Assembly (NCBI RefSeq): GCF_003337415.1
Contig: NZ_QPJT01000028.1
Coordinates: 1 to 49,428 of the forward strand
DNA from: Anaerobacterium chartisolvens
Lineage (GTDB): Bacteria; Bacillota; Clostridia; Acetivibrionales; DSM-27016
Length of the DNA: 49,428 bases
Direction of reading: 5' to 3'
Below the pieces are notes generated by a model that was not told the origin of the DNA, did no database searches, and was given only the letters and a program-made list of their open reading frames with translations. The translations under genes and the position numbers were made by a program. Shown in pieces: positions 32,838-42,945 of the stretch; position 1 is the stretch's first letter; each line of letters begins with the position of its first letter.

Positions 32838-33707
32838 ATGTTAATGAATAAACTTAAACGTTTTATAATTATGTTCAGAAAATACAGATATTTAATTTTA
32901 TTTTTTATAGTAATTATTCTAATTGGCAGTGTTGCATATCAGACTTATAAATCAAATAAAGTTACCGACAAAGAATTATACTTTCTTAATACATTAGTAT
33001 CTTTATGTGGATACAAAAATGATGTAATAAATGTACCGTATCCATTTTTGATTCACGATGGCTATAATTTAAAAAATGATATATCTGCTGTTCAAATAAT
33101 TGAAGAAGGCGGCCTTTCTCTTACTAATTGGCAGTTAAATGATGGAACCACTTATAAAAAATATGAATTGAGTAATATAGGCTTAGACATAAAGATCGGA
33201 AATGAGGGCATAGCAAGACTAAAAGGAATAAGGGTAATATTTAAAAATGGAAATAAAAAAGAATACTATTTTCAAGATAACACCATATTAGGGCTAAACA
33301 ATGATATAGAGGTTTTAAAAGTTGCTAATCAGGAAACTTATTTATCGCCAGATTCGCACACGACTTTTGATTTTAAGAATTCTTCCAATGATACAATTAC
33401 ATTAAACAAAATTAGCTTTGTGGAAGAAAATAATATTGGAGTCAGCAATTTGTTGCAAATTAAAACTTCAGGAGGAAGCTTTGATAAAATAGAGGGATTA
33501 GTAGTAAAACCAGAAGAAGTACTTGATGTTAAAATGGAAACTACGGTTGCAGACAGATATGATTTATATTTAGTCAGGCCTTTTGTGGAATTTTCTGTTA
33601 ATGGAAAAATTCATATTAATACGATTACAAATGGTACGCTGCATGGCCTTCCGATTTCTGATAGCAAGATGGAAGAGATCTATAATCGGCTAATAATAAA
33701 TAAGTAA
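32838..33707 (+). CDS. Membrane-anchored unknown protein
   Basis: A 289-residue protein with one N-terminal hydrophobic helix after a basic head (KYRYLILFFIVIILIGSVAY), so it is probably anchored with a roughly 250-residue extracellular part. That part is beta-rich, without cysteines in a pattern or known catalytic motifs. The gene is much more A+T-rich than its neighbours, and lies alone on the plus strand, with a GGGGACA repeat just upstream. Both suggest acquired DNA. The ATG at 32838 (AAAGGAG four nt upstream) or the one at 32844 could be the start. Confidence 0.65.
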   Translation: MLMNKLKRFIIMFRKYRYLILFFIVIILIGSVAYQTYKSNKVTDKELYFLNTLVSLCGYKNDVINVPYPFLIHDGYNLKNDISAVQIIEEGGLSLTNWQLNDGTTYKKYELSNIGLDIKIGNEGIARLKGIRVIFKNGNKKEYYFQDNTILGLNNDIEVLKVANQETYLSPDSHTTFDFKNSSNDTITLNKISFVEENNIGVSNLLQIKTSGGSFDKIEGLVVKPEEVLDVKMETTVADRYDLYLVRPFVEFSVNGKIHINTITNGTLHGLPISDSKMEEIYNRLIINK

Positions 33708-33915
33708 ACTTATTTTATAAAAGCAGAACACATGTAACAAATAAAGTTGACAAAGCCCATCAGGCAGCCATACAAAAAACCTATAAATCGGGGCTTTAAC
33801 ATATTATCTGCCTTGAACCCGCCACATTTTTTCTCCCATGGGTCTACTGGCTTAAAAGATGAATTTGCCTTTTCTTAAAAGCTAATTACTCCTTTACATG
33901 ACTTAGGCATACATA

Positions 33916-33956
33916 CAAGGGCTGCAGTAATTTTTTCGTTCATGCTGCAGTCCTTG
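33916..33956. terminator. Hairpin in the gap after the membrane-anchored gene
   Basis: CAAGGGCTGCAG pairs with CTGCAGTCCTTG with one mismatch, loop containing TTTTTT. It lies between convergent genes; the 274 bp gap holds nothing else I can name. Confidence 0.5.
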
Positions 33957-33981
33957 CCCCACTTTTATCATGTTCCAGCTT

Positions 33982-34755
33982 CTAGTCAAAAACATCTACA
34001 CCGTGAATGGGAACTATTCCCAGTACTTCTTCTCTCGCTTTTCTCACGATTTCACGATCCGCAGTAATAATCCCTTGATAAATTCGATCATGCGTATCAT
34101 CCAAGATACCTGCTTCTATTCCTGCATCTCTCATGCGATGTGCTCGAGTGCTGAGCAGTTTAGTAATATGCCGGCGAATAAGCTGGTGTACTATATAATA
34201 AATATCATTATACAATTTATTATGGCTCATTTTTACTACATGATAATGAAATGCAAAATCTGCATCTACCAATCTCTCAAGGCGTTCCTCATTATCTATA
34301 TCCTTATTATACTCTTTAAAAATATCATGGTACTGCTCAAGTGCCACTTTCAGTTCGTCTTTTTCTTCCTGTGATGCGTATAGTATCGCAAGATTCATAC
34401 ATTCGCCTTCCAGAAGATTTCTAAGCTGCTGTACCTCATTATATTTGGTATCGTCATCATAAAAAACAGCAATCTCACTTAAAAATGGTCGCAGAGAAAA
34501 AGGTCGAACAAAAGAGCCTTCCCCCACACGTGTTTCAATAATACCCAGTGTGCTAAGCTTTTGCAAGGCCATTCGCACACTCAGGCGATTAACCCCGAAT
34601 ATTTCTGAAAACTCCGCTTCCGTGGGCAGCTTGTCTCCTGGATTCCATACACCGTCAGCTATATCCTTCTTGACAAGTGAACATATTTGATCAACAACTG
34701 AGACCCTGCTTATTTTCGGTTTTCCTACCAACCGCTTAATTTTTTTATCTTCCAT
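33982..34755 (-). CDS. GntR-family (FCD/FadR-type) transcriptional regulator
   Basis: A 257-residue regulator with an N-terminal winged helix (GDKLPTEAEFSEIFGVNRLS followed by VRMALQKL) and an all-helical FCD ligand domain with the metal-binding histidine pattern (ADFAFHYHVVKMSHN, then later HDRIYQGI). Sugar-acid regulators such as DgoR belong to this group. The nearby GalD-like enolase gene fits such a target, and an inverted repeat upstream of that gene (36532-36587) is the candidate operator. The ATG at 34755 has GGTGG ten nt upstream; an in-frame ATG 51 nt earlier lacks a ribosome site. Confidence 0.9.
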   Translation of the reverse strand: MEDKKIKRLVGKPKISRVSVVDQICSLVKKDIADGVWNPGDKLPTEAEFSEIFGVNRLSVRMALQKLSTLGIIETRVGEGSFVRPFSLRPFLSEIAVFYDDDTKYNEVQQLRNLLEGECMNLAILYASQEEKDELKVALEQYHDIFKEYNKDIDNEERLERLVDADFAFHYHVVKMSHNKLYNDIYYIVHQLIRRHITKLLSTRAHRMRDAGIEAGILDDTHDRIYQGIITADREIVRKAREEVLGIVPIHGVDVFD

Positions 34756-35310
34756 TTTGCATTTACCACCTAGCACAATATAATTGCAGACAAACATTGA
34801 ATTCATCTACTGTAGTTACCAAATCTTATCACTTCTCTCAGCGAAAAGTTTACTCAGAGTTCAGAGTATTAATCTATAAGATTACATTTATTCTCACGAT
34901 TTAAGTTTCTGTATATCAATAAATATCCTTGCTTGTTTGCTCAATATCTTATTAAGCCCTGTGGTAAAGTCTCTCATACATAATAGTACTGAAAAATATC
35001 TATTTACCTACAGAAAAATAACGTATATCCTTTTTTATTATACGAAACCAAGTATTATTTGTCACCCCCCTTAATTCTGTCTACTTCATCAGTATTGTTA
35101 TATTTTGTATTAACAGAAATTTTAGTTATAACAAAACAGTTCAGCAAAGCTCAATGCCGCGCTGAACCGTTATGTTTATCTCGACCTTGCGAAAGCTCCC
35201 CAATACCTGAGCTAGTTGGTATTAATAAAAACTTAGTGATAATCAAATGGCATGAGTTATGCTGTTGTGCAGCAATATAGCAGCATTTATGTGTCACTTA
35301 CGTAATATCT
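34756..35310. other. 555 bp region without a supported gene
   Basis: A+T-rich DNA between the GntR gene and the enolase gene. It contains an inverted repeat GTTCAGC/GCTGAAC near 35138-35166 and a short AATACC/GGTATT palindrome near 35200-35220. A 73-codon plus-strand frame here lacks a ribosome site. The region must hold the gntR promoter. Confidence 0.5.
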
Positions 35311-36492
35311 CTACTTAATGGTCGTTTTTTCAATATATTGCTCAAAGCAGAGGTCAGAAAGCTCATTTCCGATTCCTGGCGTCTCAGGTACATCGAAATA
35401 ACCATTCACCGGCTGCAAGTCATATTTCCCAAAATTCTTATTATACTGGTGCAGATTGAACACATGGTGCTCATGGATGCAAAAGTTTGGGATAACTGCT
35501 TCCAGATGCAATGCCACGGCAGTAGAAATTGGGCTTGCACAAACATGTGCCTGAACCGCTACATCATAAACATGCGCCATATCACAAATCTTTTTAGCCT
35601 CAGTCACGCCGCCGCAGTTCCCGATGTCGGGCTGAATGAGCTGAACCGACTGGTTTTCAAAATAGGGCGCAAACTCCCAGCGGGAATATATGCGTTCACC
35701 GTGAGCAATAGGCATCTGCAGCTTATCACAAATGAATTTAGTGGTTTTAGGGGTAGGAGTATTTGGCTCTTCAAAAAAGAAAATTTTATACTTCTGCGCC
35801 ATCAACCCGAGCTGAACGGCAGAGTTGGTATCAAGAAAAGAGTGATTTTCCATGATAATATCTACATTTGGGCCAATTGCCTCTCGCACAGCAGAAAGGC
35901 GCTCTTCAATCAGGTTAACATAATAGGGCTTTAATAGTGTTACCGACTCCAAATCATTCTGGAACCGTTCTCCCTCCTTGTTAAACATAAAGAAATCAAT
36001 TTTGATGGAATCGTATCCTTCCGAAACAGCTTTTTTAGCATTAGCCACATAATCCTCGGTTTTTGCAGCTATTTCATAGTGATCGCTCCAGCCGAACTGC
36101 AATTGGCTGGCGTAAGTACGAAGTTTATCTCGTTTTTTACCGCCAAGCAGCTTATATAGCGGAACTCCAAAATATTTGGCTTTGATATCCCAAAGTGCAA
36201 TATCCAAAGCACTGATGCCAGAGAAAACTATTGCCCCCCCGTTTTGACCCCAGAATGTATTTCGGTACATAATGTCCCAGATAACCTCATTATCCAGCGG
36301 ATCCATACCTATAATCATTTTGCCCAAGTCTTTAATCATTCCGTAAGCCGCAGGCGCGCCCACAGCATACGCGATGGCGGCCTCACCATCCCCATAGATA
36401 CCCTCATCGGTATAGATACGGCAGACAATAGGACGCCATGATGGATTACCCTCCCCTTCCAACAACATAACATCAATTTTTGTAATTTTCAT
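35311..36492 (-). CDS. Enolase-superfamily (mandelate racemase group) sugar-acid dehydratase, GalD-like
   Basis: A 393-residue member of the mandelate racemase/GalD group. The N-terminal cap (MKITKIDVMLLEG) and barrel are complete. The likely metal and catalytic residues are visible in order: DSIKIDFF (Lys), MENHSFLDTNSAV, FFFEEPNTP, AHGERIYSRWEF and the HVCASPIS histidine. These align best, by eye, with D-galactonate or gluconate dehydratases, which remove water from an aldonate to give the 2-keto-3-deoxy acid. It is close to a GntR/FCD regulator, YesMN and a galactosidase, consistent with galactose-derived acids. The substrate cannot be proven. Start has AAGGGAAG upstream. Confidence 0.85.
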   Translation of the reverse strand: MKITKIDVMLLEGEGNPSWRPIVCRIYTDEGIYGDGEAAIAYAVGAPAAYGMIKDLGKMIIGMDPLDNEVIWDIMYRNTFWGQNGGAIVFSGISALDIALWDIKAKYFGVPLYKLLGGKKRDKLRTYASQLQFGWSDHYEIAAKTEDYVANAKKAVSEGYDSIKIDFFMFNKEGERFQNDLESVTLLKPYYVNLIEERLSAVREAIGPNVDIIMENHSFLDTNSAVQLGLMAQKYKIFFFEEPNTPTPKTTKFICDKLQMPIAHGERIYSRWEFAPYFENQSVQLIQPDIGNCGGVTEAKKICDMAHVYDVAVQAHVCASPISTAVALHLEAVIPNFCIHEHHVFNLHQYNKNFGKYDLQPVNGYFDVPETPGIGNELSDLCFEQYIEKTTIK

Positions 36493-36531
36493 AATAAATT
36501 CTTCCCTTCTAATTTTATAAAGATGTAATAA

Positions 36532-36587
36532 CGTTAACGATTAATTTTTATGCACAAATAAAACATTGCATCGTTTAATCGTTATCG
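36532..36587. promoter_or_regulatory. Inverted-repeat operator candidate before the enolase gene
   Basis: CGTTAACGATTAA (36532-36544) and TTAATCGTTATCG (36575-36587) match inverted at 12 of 13 positions. They bracket the presumed minus-strand promoter of the enolase gene. Confidence 0.6.
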
Positions 36588-36782
36588 AGTTGTTCGCTAA
36601 CTAAATTATAACTTAACTCTAATATCTTGTCAATTAACTATTATTATTATAATTATTTATTGTCAGTAAACGTATAGTTTTTTACGACATCTGCAGAAGA
36701 TACCACTGTGTCTTTTGTGTAAAAGCCTAGTAATTCAAGTCTTAAATTTTACGTGCAAAACCTGCACTATCAGTCAGTATAA

Positions 36783-38564
36783 TTATCTCGTGTTATCATC
36801 AGGTGAAAATTTCAGGCCTGGAAAACGAATGGTTACCTTTGTTCCTATGCCTAACTTACTTTCTATTTGAACTCCATACTTCTCTCCATAATATATTTTT
36901 AGTCGTCTGTCCACATTATTTACACCCACATGCGTATGCTCATCTTCAAGAGTAGCAAAATTATTTTCAAGAATTTCTTTCATACGATCCGGATGAATTC
37001 CGGCACCATCGTCACTGACTGTGAACTCAACTATGTCGCTTATTAAGCTTCCACGAATCTCAATATGTCCGCCGCTGGCTTTATTTAAAATACCATGCAC
37101 TATTGAATTTTCTATTATTGGTTGAAGTATAAGCTTGGGAATATAGAGTTCATAGAGCTCTTCATCAATATCCATAGAAACTGATAATTTATCATCATAC
37201 CGATACTTCTGTATACTGATGTAATTGCTTACCGACTTAAGCTCATCACAAATTTTAATAAAATCGGAACCTCCTATCGTTAGTCGCATAAGCTCTCCCA
37301 TTGCCTTAGCCACTACCCCTATTTCTGTCACGCCATTTATTCTTGCCATCCAGTTGATTGTTTCCAGTGTATTATAAAAAAAATGAGGGTTAATCTGCAT
37401 ACGCAGAGACTTAAGCTCTGCCTGCTGCTTTAAAAGCGTTTCATCATATACTCTCCGGATAAGCTCATTGATATTTTGAACCATTTTATTAAAATCCCTA
37501 CTGAGCTGCCCTATTTCATCCTGTGATTCGACACTGCAGTTTACAGACATGTCTCCTTCCCCAAACTGCTTCATGGCCACTTTAAGCTTTTTTATAGGTC
37601 TTGATATCCTATTGGTTATAAAAATAGCTGCAAAAATCGCTATAATGACTACGCAAAGACCTATGATTATAATAGCAAACCTCACTAGCAACAGTGTCTG
37701 GCTGTATTTAATAGCCGGAATTATGGAAACAATATACCAGGATTGCTCCTCCAAATACAGATAAGCCACATAGCTTTCCTCATTGTTAATCTTACGGGAA
37801 AAAAAACCTCTATTATTACCATTGAATATTTCTTTGGTGTATTCCTGTTTTATCTTCGTATTCAACAAAGATTTATCGTTATGGGAAATTATTATCCCAT
37901 CTCGGTTCATTATGAACATTTCCCCTGAATTTAAAAACTCCATTTGAGAAAAAATATTGTTGATATAGCTTTCCTTGACATAGAAGTTGATATAACCCAA
38001 AGGCTTCTGGGTTCTCAGGCTGTTTACTGCCGCAGATATTGCAAAGGTCCTCGTTTCAGGATCGGTAGCCACCCAGAGTTTGCTGCCCTTAGCTTCGTAT
38101 ATTTCCTTTTTGCCTGTTCGGTTCAGGAAGTGCTCCTCCAAGGTTTTATTTATCTCAAATACCTTACCAGAATCAGAAATCAGCTCCACTGCCTCAATCT
38201 CATCATTGTAGAGAACAGAGTGATAAATGGTATTCTGGATGTTTTCTCTGGTTTGAATCTCTTTCAGGCCTTCTTCATTGTCTTTAGCATGAGTAATGGA
38301 GGTCTGTAGTACTGAATTTATCTGAAGATAGAACACAATATCAGATATGTTCTTAAGACTCATTTCAATATTCTTTCCTGTCTGCAGAAGAATATCTTCT
38401 ACATAATTGCGGGTTTCTCTTTCAACAACATCCCCCGCAACCTGAAAAGATCCGTATCCTACAAGAAATACAGACAGCACAACCAGGGTCGTCATGCTAA
38501 TAACAAACTTACCGCTAATGCTCTTCCTAAATATTCTATTAATATAATAATTCAATTTTCTCAT
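36783..38564 (-). CDS. YesM-type sensor histidine kinase
   Basis: A 593-residue membrane kinase: first helix at about 18-40, extracellular Cache-like sensor about 45-290, second helix about 295-320, HAMP linker (NRISRPIKKLKVAMKQFGEG), then the His_kinase domain with the phospho-histidine in QINPHFFYNTLETINWM, and a HATPase module (GGHIEIRG, SDDGAGIHPDRM, GIGTKVTIRF). YesM partners with YesN-type AraC regulators; the YesN gene ends three nt upstream, so the two are coupled. Such pairs sense oligosaccharides outside the cell and control neighbouring CUT1 transporters. Confidence 0.95.
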   Translation of the reverse strand: MRKLNYYINRIFRKSISGKFVISMTTLVVLSVFLVGYGSFQVAGDVVERETRNYVEDILLQTGKNIEMSLKNISDIVFYLQINSVLQTSITHAKDNEEGLKEIQTRENIQNTIYHSVLYNDEIEAVELISDSGKVFEINKTLEEHFLNRTGKKEIYEAKGSKLWVATDPETRTFAISAAVNSLRTQKPLGYINFYVKESYINNIFSQMEFLNSGEMFIMNRDGIIISHNDKSLLNTKIKQEYTKEIFNGNNRGFFSRKINNEESYVAYLYLEEQSWYIVSIIPAIKYSQTLLLVRFAIIIIGLCVVIIAIFAAIFITNRISRPIKKLKVAMKQFGEGDMSVNCSVESQDEIGQLSRDFNKMVQNINELIRRVYDETLLKQQAELKSLRMQINPHFFYNTLETINWMARINGVTEIGVVAKAMGELMRLTIGGSDFIKICDELKSVSNYISIQKYRYDDKLSVSMDIDEELYELYIPKLILQPIIENSIVHGILNKASGGHIEIRGSLISDIVEFTVSDDGAGIHPDRMKEILENNFATLEDEHTHVGVNNVDRRLKIYYGEKYGVQIESKLGIGTKVTIRFPGLKFSPDDNTR

Positions 38565-38567
38565 AGC

Positions 38568-39419
38568 CTAACATTCAATCCATTTTTTTAATTTATCAAA
38601 AACATCCTGCTTAATATCCTCATTATTTAAATTTCTGAATTCTCTAGGAGTGAGGTTAAATATTTTTTTAAACACCTGGCTGAAATACCTTTGGTCGTTT
38701 ATCCCCACAGACTCCGATATCTGCGCCATGCTGAAGCCGGTGTTCCTCAGGAGCTCCGCCGCCTTTATCATACGCATGGCAGTAATGATTTCAAGGAAAG
38801 TATAGCCAGTACTCCTTTTTAGAATTCGGCTTATATAAATAGAATTCAAATGTATCTCTTCAGACAGGGTTATAAGTGAAATATCATTCATGTAGTTGCT
38901 TTCTATATATTTAACTATTTTTTCCACCACCCCCTCAGAGTTCTGTAAATTCGAGACTTCTTCACAGCTCCTCATTTCCTGTTTTCCAGCTATCTTGTGT
39001 ACTTTCAGCTCCGTCTTCATCATATGCAGCGATGCTCTCTCGCTGCGTTCCTTAAGTATTCGCGCCATAGCTCTTTTAACACAATCGAAGATCTCTTCAG
39101 GTGATGTAGGTTTTAGTATATAATCAAATACCCCTATGGACAGTGCTGCTTTTGCATACTGGAAATCACTATAGCCGCTCAGGAAGATCACCATGCAATC
39201 AGAGTTTTCTCCAAGGAGCTCACGGGCCAGGCTAATGCCGTCCATAGTCGGCATACTGATGTCGGACAGCACAATATCGGGTTTTACCTGTCTGGCTATT
39301 TCCAGCGCTTCATTTCCATTCTGAACAGCTCCGCACAGCGTTATCTCTATTGACTTCCAGTCCAATGACAAAAGCCCTTTTCTTATCATAAGATCGTCAT
39401 CAACGATTAAAAGCTTCAT
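38568..39419 (-). CDS. YesN-type AraC-family response regulator
   Basis: The receiver domain (residues about 1-120) has the phospho-acceptor Asp in DIVLSDISMPTMDGIS, the acidic pocket LLIVDDDLMIRKG, and the conserved Lys in YILKPTSPEE. The C-terminal AraC helix-turn-helix pair (about 185-283) contains VGINDQRYFSQVFKKIF. At 283 residues it is shorter than typical YesN proteins (about 500) and lacks most of the central linker. The ATG at 39419 follows AGGGGA; an upstream GTG is less likely. It is followed directly by the kinase gene. Confidence 0.93.
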   Translation of the reverse strand: MKLLIVDDDLMIRKGLLSLDWKSIEITLCGAVQNGNEALEIARQVKPDIVLSDISMPTMDGISLARELLGENSDCMVIFLSGYSDFQYAKAALSIGVFDYILKPTSPEEIFDCVKRAMARILKERSERASLHMMKTELKVHKIAGKQEMRSCEEVSNLQNSEGVVEKIVKYIESNYMNDISLITLSEEIHLNSIYISRILKRSTGYTFLEIITAMRMIKAAELLRNTGFSMAQISESVGINDQRYFSQVFKKIFNLTPREFRNLNNEDIKQDVFDKLKKWIEC

Positions 39420-39669
39420 CAACACACTTCCCCTATTTATTTTGTGATTGTAGTCAGGAAATATATCTTCTAACGCAATAGATTAAGAATAACTTTATAT
39501 AACAATTATACCTCCTTTCTGATTAGTACTGCAAGGGCATCACACGGATACTTAATTAACAATATATTACACCACAACTACTTTGGAAGATTTTAAAGCA
39601 CACAGTTGCAGTATAAAAGCTGACCTGAAAAAAAGCTTTGTCACTTCATGGGCTTATCAATAAAAAATT

Positions 39670-39719
39670 ACCTAAAACCAAGTGTTTTCAATGATTTTAG
39701 GTGATTTTAAGTGATTTTA
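39670..39719 (-). terminator. Terminator of the ABC operon with TGATTTTA direct repeats
   Basis: On the minus strand ACCTAAAA pairs with TTTTAGGT (39670-39702) and is followed by AATTTTTTATT. TGATTTTA occurs at 39692, 39702 and 39712, exactly 10 bp apart. It separates the transporter operon from the YesN/YesM genes; the rest of the 361 bp gap holds their promoter region. Confidence 0.65.
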
Positions 39720-39780
39720 TAATTTTTGTATATTAGTTTATTTGAAATTATCTTGTTTTATACCGTCACCGTGCCTTGCA

Positions 39781-40614
39781 TCAGCCTTTAACAGCTCCTG
39801 CAGTCATACCGTCCATGATCTTATTATGAAGGAATATATAGGCAACAATGGTAGGTATGATAGTAAATATAACAGCAGCAATCATTCCTGAGTAATCTGT
39901 GCTATAAAGGTCACTGAATGCAGTAAGACCTACAGGAAGAGGCATCATATTTATATCGGACAAAAATATCTGTGGAAACAAAAGGTCATTCCAGATATTA
40001 ATAAAATTTATTACCGTAACGGTTACGATAGAAGAAATACTGATTGGAATTATAATCCTGAAGAAAACTCCAATAATACTGCATCCATCAATAATGGCAG
40101 CCTCCTCCATTTCCTTTAGTATGCTAGAGAAAAACCCCGACAGAATAAAGATTGATATGGGAAGCGCAAAAGCAATGTGAGGTATGATGATAGCCGGATA
40201 TTTATTAATAATACCCATTTTATTAAACATATTAAACAGGGGTACGATAGCCGAATAGGAAGGAATACTCATACCTATAAGGAACAAAAAGTACAATAAA
40301 CGGGACATCCTCCACTTCATCCTGACAATACCATATGAAGCCATGCAGCTAAGCAGTACAGCTACAAACACAGATACCACTGTGATAAAAACGGAATTGA
40401 GAAAATTAATTCCAACATTTCCTACTACAATGGCTCTTTCATAGTTTACAAAGGAAATGACTTTCGGCAACCCCCATGGGTTGGTGAAAATTTCACTATT
40501 ATCCTTAAAAGAATTTAAAAGCAGCCAGATGATAGGATATATGCATAGTATGGAAAATATAATAAGTATTATAAATGTAAGCTTTGTACCTATTGAGGTT
40601 TTGTTTTTTTTCAC
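39781..40614 (-). CDS. CUT1 sugar ABC transporter permease (MalG-like)
   Basis: A 277-residue permease with about six helices. The EAA loop that contacts the ATPase is visible (MEEAAIIDGCSIIGVFFRI), as is the C-terminal end KIMDGMTAGAVKG typical of MalG-like subunits. The GTG at 40614 has AAAGGAG six nt upstream; a TTG start six codons earlier is less likely. It is 24 nt downstream of the MalF-like gene. No MalK/MsmK ATPase is in the operon. Confidence 0.93.
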   Translation of the reverse strand: MKKNKTSIGTKLTFIILIIFSILCIYPIIWLLLNSFKDNSEIFTNPWGLPKVISFVNYERAIVVGNVGINFLNSVFITVVSVFVAVLLSCMASYGIVRMKWRMSRLLYFLFLIGMSIPSYSAIVPLFNMFNKMGIINKYPAIIIPHIAFALPISIFILSGFFSSILKEMEEAAIIDGCSIIGVFFRIIIPISISSIVTVTVINFINIWNDLLFPQIFLSDINMMPLPVGLTAFSDLYSTDYSGMIAAVIFTIIPTIVAYIFLHNKIMDGMTAGAVKG

Positions 40615-40638
40615 GTTCTTCTCCTTTACCAAAGAGTA

Positions 40639-41520
40639 TTAATATTCGTAATCCTCGGTCTTTGCGAAATAATTCACTCCCCAAATAACTAAAAGGCATA
40701 GAACTAGAAGGATTATTCCTATGGCGCTAGCATAGCCGAATTTCATCGTTCTGAATCCCTGATAAAACATATAAGTAGACATAACTTCGCTGGCATGGTT
40801 AGGACCGCCCTTGGTCATAACAGCAACCAAATCGTAATACTTTATTGAACCGGTAATAATTAGAATGGCATCAATCTTAAGTATATGTCTGATAAGGGGA
40901 AAGGTTATGCCCCTGAACTGCTGCCAGTTGGTGGCTCCTTCTAAGGAGGCGCTCTCATAAAGGCTTTCTGGGATAGACTTCATTGCAGCCAGCTGAATAA
41001 CCATATGGTAACCGACAAACCGCCACATAATTACAAATATCAATGCATACATTACGGTTTTTTCATCATTCAGCCATGCCATTTTTAGATTGCCAAGATT
41101 AATAATGTCAAGAATTTTATTCACTATGCCGAATTCGGAGTTATATACAAAGTTAAACATCATACCTACAGCAACACCGCATATGACTGTAGGAAGAAAA
41201 AACACGTACTGAAAAAACTTGCTGCCCTTTATTTTTTGGAAAAGAGCATTTGCAAAAAAGAGAGCAAGCGGCAAATGTGCCAGCAGCGAACCAATCATCA
41301 AAAAGATGTTGTTTTTAAAGGCCATTACAAAAAACTGATCATTATACAAATTGATATAGTTTGTTATCCCAATGAAGGCTGAATTTCCCATGAGGTTTGT
41401 TCTGAAAAAGCTGAGATACACGTTGTAGCCAATTGGAAAAAGCACAAATATCAGATAAAAAACAAATGCCGGTAGAACAAATATAGCAATATATTTTTTG
41501 TTGCCCAAAACTTTATTCAT
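40639..41520 (-). CDS. CUT1 sugar ABC transporter permease (MalF-like)
   Basis: A 293-residue permease with about six helices, beginning FVLPAFVFYLIFVLFPIGY, with its EAA loop as LYESASLEGATNWQQFRGI. It pairs with the MalG-like gene 24 nt downstream. About 110 nt separate it from the solute-binding protein gene, with a hairpin between, so the permeases are probably expressed at lower level than the binding protein. The start has GGAGTG. Confidence 0.93.
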   Translation of the reverse strand: MNKVLGNKKYIAIFVLPAFVFYLIFVLFPIGYNVYLSFFRTNLMGNSAFIGITNYINLYNDQFFVMAFKNNIFLMIGSLLAHLPLALFFANALFQKIKGSKFFQYVFFLPTVICGVAVGMMFNFVYNSEFGIVNKILDIINLGNLKMAWLNDEKTVMYALIFVIMWRFVGYHMVIQLAAMKSIPESLYESASLEGATNWQQFRGITFPLIRHILKIDAILIITGSIKYYDLVAVMTKGGPNHASEVMSTYMFYQGFRTMKFGYASAIGIILLVLCLLVIWGVNYFAKTEDYEY

Positions 41521-41546
41521 TGCTTCACTCCTTGATTTTTTGCGAG

Positions 41547-41608
41547 ACTGCCGCTATACACCATATGTATTGGAAATTCAATCCAAAGTATATAGCCGAC
41601 GCGGCAGT
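41547..41608 (-). terminator. Intra-operon hairpin after the binding protein gene
   Basis: ACTGCCGC (41547-41554) pairs with GCGGCAGT (41601-41608), with further TATAC/GTATA pairing inside. It may act as a partial terminator or mRNA stabiliser giving more binding protein than permease. Confidence 0.6.
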
Positions 41609-41628
41609 ACCGCATTTATACTAATTTG

Positions 41629-42945
41629 TTATCTATTCTCATTGTCTTCGGCAAATTTCTGCAGCTTCTTCATCTGCTCCGCAGGGTTTTTCCCTCCTGC
41701 AATGGCTACTGATGCATTATTGAATTCAGTACCCTCTCCTGCCCCAAAAATTCTGTCAAACCAAGGAGTGAGAACCTTTATATCGCTTGTAGCATTAATG
41801 AACTTAATCGCCAAAGGATCCATTTTTGTCTCATCCAGATTCTGCTTTGTAACAATAAACTGCTTAGCGGTGTATGCAATGTTCTCTTGCATATCTTTGT
41901 CAGAAAAAGTTTTCATAAGTGCGGCAGCGGCCGGGATATCCTTTGCCTTCATGCTTATTGCAAAGGTATTGCCTATCGAGCCTACATTGATTGCACCGTT
42001 TTCAGGCTTTACAGGAGGAAGCATGAAGAAATCCAGATTCTTTCCGACAGGAGAATCTTGTGCCGTCAAAGCTTCAAAATCTGATGATATAGTATAGAAC
42101 ATAGCTGCTTTTTCATTTTTAAATTGATCGCGGCCCTCATCCTGGGACATTCCCAGAAAGCCCTTTTGGAAGGCATCTTTTTTTACAAGTTCAGAGAATA
42201 TAGTAGCGGCCTCAATAAACCGTGGATCGTCCCATTTTGCAGTGCCGTTACAGATTTCATTGTACAGGGCATCCCCTCCAACACCATTTGCCAACTGCTG
42301 CATTAATTCTCCGGCTAACCAAGCCCTCTGCGATGGAAGACTGACAGGAATAATGTTTTTCTTTTTAAAGGCATCAACATGCTCAAGGAACTCATCATAA
42401 GTTTTTGGAGCACCGGCTATTCCCGCCTCATTGAATAGCTTTTTATTATAAAACATAACACTAAGCTGCTTTGTCAAAGGAATCCCATAGATTTTACCGT
42501 CAAAACTCAACGGTTTAAATACACCGTCCTGAAACCTATTCTTCCATTCAGCGTCCTTTTCTAGTTCATCGCCTATGGGGTATACCTTGCCGCCCTCCAC
42601 AAAGGGCTTCATGAAGCCAGCCTCATAGGTGTAGAAGATATCTGGCTGAGAATTAGATGCCATTAGGGTTGTGAGCTTTGTTTTATACTGCTCAACCTCA
42701 TACTTCTCCATCTGAATTTCTACATTAAATTTGTTATCAGGGTCATAGGTTTTAATCTTATTATCGATCATCTCCAGAATTGCTTTACTTCTCGGGTCGG
42801 AAACTGCAGCCAAGACCATCTTCTTTTTTTCAGCCGAAGCTGACTGACCGGACGGATTATTTTGTTCATTTTGCTTACCACATCCCACAAGCAGCAAGCT
42901 TGCAGCTAAAACTACAGCAACAGGTACAGTAAAAATTCTCTTCAT
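41629..42945 (-). CDS. CUT1 sugar-binding lipoprotein
   Basis: A 438-residue extracellular solute-binding protein with a lipoprotein signal (VAVVLAASLLLVGCGKQ; the Cys becomes lipid-modified). Family 1 features include QLSVMFYNKKLFNEAGIAG, KKNIIPVSLPSQRAW and the C-terminal SIGNTFAISMKAKD region. It delivers an oligosaccharide to the two permeases encoded downstream. AAGGAGG precedes the ATG. It is divergent from the GH42 galactosidase gene across about 420 bp, which fits a galactoside substrate. Confidence 0.92.
   Translation of the reverse strand: MKRIFTVPVAVVLAASLLLVGCGKQNEQNNPSGQSASAEKKKMVLAAVSDPRSKAILEMIDNKIKTYDPDNKFNVEIQMEKYEVEQYKTKLTTLMASNSQPDIFYTYEAGFMKPFVEGGKVYPIGDELEKDAEWKNRFQDGVFKPLSFDGKIYGIPLTKQLSVMFYNKKLFNEAGIAGAPKTYDEFLEHVDAFKKKNIIPVSLPSQRAWLAGELMQQLANGVGGDALYNEICNGTAKWDDPRFIEAATIFSELVKKDAFQKGFLGMSQDEGRDQFKNEKAAMFYTISSDFEALTAQDSPVGKNLDFFMLPPVKPENGAINVGSIGNTFAISMKAKDIPAAAALMKTFSDKDMQENIAYTAKQFIVTKQNLDETKMDPLAIKFINATSDIKVLTPWFDRIFGAGEGTEFNNASVAIAGGKNPAEQMKKLQKFAEDNENR

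Noticed and set aside
35059-35280. 73-codon plus-strand frame between gntR and the enolase gene
   Set aside because: No ribosome site or recognisable sequence; base composition is like the surrounding intergenic DNA.
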